A stretch of 45,262 bases of DNA from JAKPCT01 sp029553165. Its GTDB lineage: Bacteria > Bacillota > UBA4882 > UBA8346. Location of the stretch: NCBI GenBank assembly GCA_035359995.1, contig DAORZT010000015.1:1-45262 (forward strand). Direction: 5' to 3'. Shown here one piece after another: positions 42,406-45,262 of this stretch (positions are counted from its first letter, which is position 1; each line of letters opens with the position of its first letter). A program made the position numbers and the translations under genes. The notes under the pieces were generated by a model. It had not been told where the DNA came from. It searched no databases and saw only the letters and a program-made list of their open reading frames with translations.

Positions 42406-44253
42406 TTACATCGTCAGAACAATTTCAGTTAAATCAGCAATCAACTGGTCAATCTCCCGCTGTAATAAATCAAACAATTGTAATTGAGTTTCCCACTCAA
42501 TTACTGCTGCAGCTTCCTCAAACTGCCGGACTAAATCAATGGCTGACTGGGCATTAAAATAAACCAGACTCCCCTTTAATTTATGGGCAATAGCTTTCAT
42601 CCCAGGCGCATCATGTGAAATGATACAGTTTCGAAGTGAGACTAACTTCGGTGGCGCCTCCTTTAAAAATACATTAATACACTCCTTGAGCACGACCTGA
42701 TCGCCGTTAAATCGTCCCAATAAATCATTGAAATAACTGCAATTTTGACCGTCATCACTCGGAACAGCCAGATAACGTCTTAATAGGCCAAACAATTCGT
42801 TGGAGTTAATTGGCTTTGAAAGATAATCATCCATGCCTGAAGCTAAACATTGCTCCCGGACACCTTCCATTGCATGCGCCGTTAACGCTATTATCGGCAA
42901 GTGTCTGCCAACTTCTTGCTCGCCGGATCGAATTGACTTGGTAACCTCATAGCCATCCACTTCCGGCATTTGCAGATCAACCAGCAACAGGTCAAACTGT
43001 TCCCGCCCCAATAATTCCAATGCTTCACGCCCATTATTGACAATTGTCACGGTATAACCCTGTTTTTCAAGTAAAGCACGGATTAATTTCTGATTAATCA
43101 GATTATCCTCAGCTAACAAGATCTTAAATTGTGAGCGTTTCGCAATACGGTTAGCTTCTTGAGCTATGGTATCATTTTGGGTTACAGTCTCCGTTGGCAG
43201 CTCGGATACCTGAAGCCAGATATCAAACTCAAAAGTGCTCCCCACACCTTCCTGACTGTCAAATCGAATAGTTCCTCCCAACAACTCCACTAACTGTTTT
43301 GCGATTGCCAAACCCAGGCCCGTACCACCATACTTACGGGTACTGGAACCATCGACCTGGGAAAATTTCTGGAACAATAAATCCTTCTTATTGTCCGGAA
43401 TTCCAATCCCGGTATCCGAAACTGTAAAACCAATATGAATTTTTGCTGCATCCATTTGCAGAATTTTGATTTGTAACTCAATTCGGCCTTGTTCAGTAAA
43501 TTTAATCGCATTACCAAGTAAATTAAATAAAATCTGGCGGATTAATCCGGGATCTCCACATACAGCTTTCGGCAATTGCGGATCAATGGATGTAATAAAG
43601 CTTAAGCCCCGCTGTTTGGCCCTGATCGTAAATTCCTGTACTATTAATGTAATTACTTGCTGTAAGTCAAAAACCTGGTTATTGACTTTCAAATTACCAG
43701 ATTCGATCTTCGAGATATCTAATATTTGATTGATGATTTCCAGTAGCGCTAACGCTGAGTGATGTACTAACTCCAAATATTCGCGCTGGACAGTGTTTAA
43801 CTCTGTTTCCAACGCAAGTTCCGTCATCCCGATAATCCCATTCATCGGGGTCCGGATCTCATGACTCATATTGGCCAGAAATTCGCTTTTGGCCGCATTG
43901 GCAGCCTCTGCTTCTTCCTTGGCTTTTTGCAACTCTTTTTCAAATTGTTTGCGTTTCGTAATGTCCTCTTTGACCGCCAAAAAATGAGTTATTTCCTGAT
44001 TGGCATTGCGAATTGGCGATATTGAAGCCAATTCCCAATAGAGTTCTCCGTTTTTCCGGCGGTTGCATAATTCACCCTTCCAGACGCCCCCGGCCAAAAT
44101 CGTCTCCCACAACTCTTGATAAACAGTGTCAGACATCAATCCTGATTTCAGGATTCGCGGATTCTTCCCAATCGCTTCCTCTAATGCGTATCCGGTTGAC
44201 TTTGTAAATTGGGGGTTAGCGTATTCAATATTGCCACAGACGTTTGTGATCAC
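42406..44253 (-). CDS. Hybrid sensor histidine kinase (PAS-HisKA-HATPase-REC-HPt)
   Basis: Cytoplasmic multidomain kinase. Domains from the GTG: PAS/PAC (1-100), coiled linker, HisKA with FLANMSHEIRTPMNG (His131), HATPase_c with the N, G1 (DTGIGIP) and G2 (GTGLGLAI) boxes, a receiver with LLVDLQMPEVDG, and a C-terminal HPt with AHKLKGS. No membrane segment. The GTG at 44253 has no SD and cuts the PAS domain short. The frame continues upstream through one TAA to an ATG at 44313 with GAGGGAG just before it. This suggests the intact protein is 635 residues and that a stop interrupts codon 15. Between cheR and the receiver gene. Confidence 0.88.
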   Translation of the reverse strand: MITNVCGNIEYANPQFTKSTGYALEEAIGKNPRILKSGLMSDTVYQELWETILAGGVWKGELCNRRKNGELYWELASISPIRNANQEITHFLAVKEDITKRKQFEKELQKAKEEAEAANAAKSEFLANMSHEIRTPMNGIIGMTELALETELNTVQREYLELVHHSALALLEIINQILDISKIESGNLKVNNQVFDLQQVITLIVQEFTIRAKQRGLSFITSIDPQLPKAVCGDPGLIRQILFNLLGNAIKFTEQGRIELQIKILQMDAAKIHIGFTVSDTGIGIPDNKKDLLFQKFSQVDGSSTRKYGGTGLGLAIAKQLVELLGGTIRFDSQEGVGSTFEFDIWLQVSELPTETVTQNDTIAQEANRIAKRSQFKILLAEDNLINQKLIRALLEKQGYTVTIVNNGREALELLGREQFDLLLVDLQMPEVDGYEVTKSIRSGEQEVGRHLPIIALTAHAMEGVREQCLASGMDDYLSKPINSNELFGLLRRYLAVPSDDGQNCSYFNDLLGRFNGDQVVLKECINVFLKEAPPKLVSLRNCIISHDAPGMKAIAHKLKGSLVYFNAQSAIDLVRQFEEAAAVIEWETQLQLFDLLQREIDQLIADLTEIVLTM

Positions 44254-44313
44254 AACAATGATTGGGCTTTACTCTACCGCCAGCGCTAACATTTGTAATG
44301 AATAATTGGTCAT
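44254..44313 (-). pseudogene. Detached N-terminus of the hybrid kinase, ended by in-frame TAA
   Basis: From ATG 44313 the frame reads MTNYSLQMLALAVE, then TAA (44271-44269), then SPIIVV and on into the PAS domain in the same frame. PAS kinases commonly read AVEQSP here, so TAA replaces an expected CAA or CAG. GAGGGAGAT precedes the ATG, which lies 10 bases after the cheR stop. Confidence 0.75.
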
Positions 44314-44323
44314 ATCTCCCTCA

Positions 44324-45130
44324 TCACTTTTGATAGATCGTTGGTTCAATATAACCAAACCGGTGCTTTTTATTGATTAAACTTTCGGAATGGCCGATGA
44401 ATAACAAGCCTCCCGGAACCAAAACTTGATAAAATTTATCCAGCAACACCTGCTGGGTCTGATTGTTGAAGTAAATCATTACATTACGGCAGAAGATAAT
44501 ATCGAATTTATTCCGAAACGGAAACGGACTGGTCAGGTTAAACTGCCGGAAAGTAACTAAACGCTTGATATCAGGTACTATCTCGTAAGAATCCGACTTT
44601 TTAATAAAGTATTTCTGCAAATAACCGGCTTGGATTTCAGACTTGATCTTCTCCGAATAACTACCCAAATTAGCTTTGACTAAGACACCGCTGCTAACAT
44701 CAGTAGCCAAGATCTTGATCCTGATTGACGGCGGTAAGGTTTCCTTCAACGTAATCGCTAGCGTATACGGTTCTTCACCAGTCGAACAACCGGCGCTCCA
44801 AACCCGAATTTCCCGGTTATTCATAATCCGTTTATTCTTTTCAAGGATCCATCTTTGATTTTTGATTAGAAATTCAAAATGGTTGTTTTCTCTGAAAAAA
44901 TCGGTCTTATGAATGGTTATTTCATCAATAAATTCGCGCCAGCAATCGGTGTTACGTTCTTTAGTTAGCAAGTTATAAAACTGCTCAACGGTGGCAACTT
45001 CATATTTGAACATCAGTTTGTTCAACTTAGCCTGCAACATCTCTTTTTTATTAGCCGAAATACTAATCCCTAATACCTGGTAGATTAAGCTGCTAAATTT
45101 ATTAAATTGTTCGGTTGTTAGGCTAATCAT
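44324..45130 (-). CDS. cheR: Chemotaxis protein methyltransferase CheR
   Basis: SAM-dependent enzyme that methylates receptor glutamates, opposing CheB. An N-terminal all-helical domain precedes the methyltransferase domain with VWSAGCSTGEEPYTLA, ILATDVSSGVL and CRNVMIYF. 268 residues, normal. ATG 45130 follows GAGGTAGG. It starts 12 bases after the partial upstream gene and is followed by the hybrid kinase. Confidence 0.97.
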   Translation of the reverse strand: MISLTTEQFNKFSSLIYQVLGISISANKKEMLQAKLNKLMFKYEVATVEQFYNLLTKERNTDCWREFIDEITIHKTDFFRENNHFEFLIKNQRWILEKNKRIMNNREIRVWSAGCSTGEEPYTLAITLKETLPPSIRIKILATDVSSGVLVKANLGSYSEKIKSEIQAGYLQKYFIKKSDSYEIVPDIKRLVTFRQFNLTSPFPFRNKFDIIFCRNVMIYFNNQTQQVLLDKFYQVLVPGGLLFIGHSESLINKKHRFGYIEPTIYQK

Positions 45131-45142
45131 CAACCTACCTCG

Positions 45143-45262
45143 TTAAAAATCCTGAGGATCATCTTCCAAAGGAATGATCTCTTCAGGAGATACAATCTCC
45201 AATTTATTATCTGCCGGATTTAGTTGCCGGCTTTTTGGTACCTGCTGTAAATAATTTTGATT
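45143..45262 (-). CDS. C-terminal end of an unidentified protein, cut by the window edge
   Basis: An open frame of 39 codons runs from the window edge to TAA at 45143-45145, 12 bases before cheR. The tail is acidic, ending PLEDDPQDF after a polar linker. The position before cheR suggests a chemoreceptor or CheA/CheW-type protein, but the sequence alone does not tell; it lacks the NWETF pentapeptide of enteric receptors. Confidence 0.6.
   Translation of the reverse strand, partial: NQNYLQQVPKSRQLNPADNKLEIVSPEEIIPLEDDPQDF

Noticed and set aside
1..45262. CRISPR arrays, tRNA, rRNA, prophage or plasmid genes
   Set aside because: I looked for regularly spaced repeats, CCA-ended cloverleaf sequences, integrases and transposases and saw none.

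Overview
The window looks like the chromosome of a low-GC, endospore-forming, motile Firmicute (Bacillota). Sporulation and germination genes (spo0A, spoVS, an sspF-type spore protein, cwlD, yqhV and ypiB relatives) sit beside flagellar/c-di-GMP and chemotaxis genes. A signal-peptide protein that reads as a beta-barrel ending in Phe suggests an outer membrane, so I infer a diderm spore former, possibly near Limnochordia/Hydrogenispora-like lineages. That placement is inference. TTG or GTG starts are frequent, often with a good Shine-Dalgarno sequence (SD). I saw no intact mobile element, CRISPR array, tRNA or rRNA.

Layout. (1) 1-4565: two PilZ proteins and an HD-GYP phosphodiesterase. The second PilZ gene has a textbook sigma-28 promoter and the HD-GYP gene a good sigma-28-like one. 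(2) 4654-11303: aspartate kinase, M29 aminopeptidase, YpiB-like protein, HAD phosphatase, Ogt, a small unknown protein and MurC. (3) 11304-16083: SASP gene, a gene-free stretch with a perfect inverted repeat and a possible structured RNA, the beta-barrel protein, two small membrane proteins, phosphosulfolactate synthase behind a sigma-K-like promoter, and a secreted EF-hand-like protein. (4) 16103-23679, minus strand: spo0A, rlmN, FHA protein, PP2C phosphatase, PASTA kinase, rsgA, rpe, cheX, ireB. This is an expanded Ser/Thr phosphorylation locus. (5) 23717-33097, minus strand: GNAT, spoVS, ymdB, unknown, rny, recX, recA, unknown, thpR, cinA, cwlD, an RNA-turnover/DNA-repair/sporulation block. 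recA has a clear SOS promoter. (6) 33234-39542: speD with a structured leader, ku, a small unknown, dtd, rel and recJ. (7) 39788-45262: a lytic transglycosylase, then a chemotaxis operon on the minus strand (unknown tail, cheR, hybrid kinase, CheY-like receiver, cheD, cheB).

Connections. The c-di-GMP genes at the left, cheX in the middle and the che operon at the right all concern flagellar behaviour. The large PilZ protein has a long linker with repeated motifs resembling the CheY-binding N-terminus of FliM, which could join c-di-GMP and CheY signals. The kinase, phosphatase, FHA reader and IreB substrate in one run look like a complete envelope-stress circuit. spo0A has a sigma-H promoter with an overlapping 0A box, so it is probably autoregulated.

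Most notable: the linker motifs of the large PilZ protein, an in-frame TAA replacing an expected Gln codon near the start of the hybrid kinase, a probable CTG start for cheX, the speD leader, and the possible RNA at 11748-12002. All calls come from reading the sequence; no database search was run.
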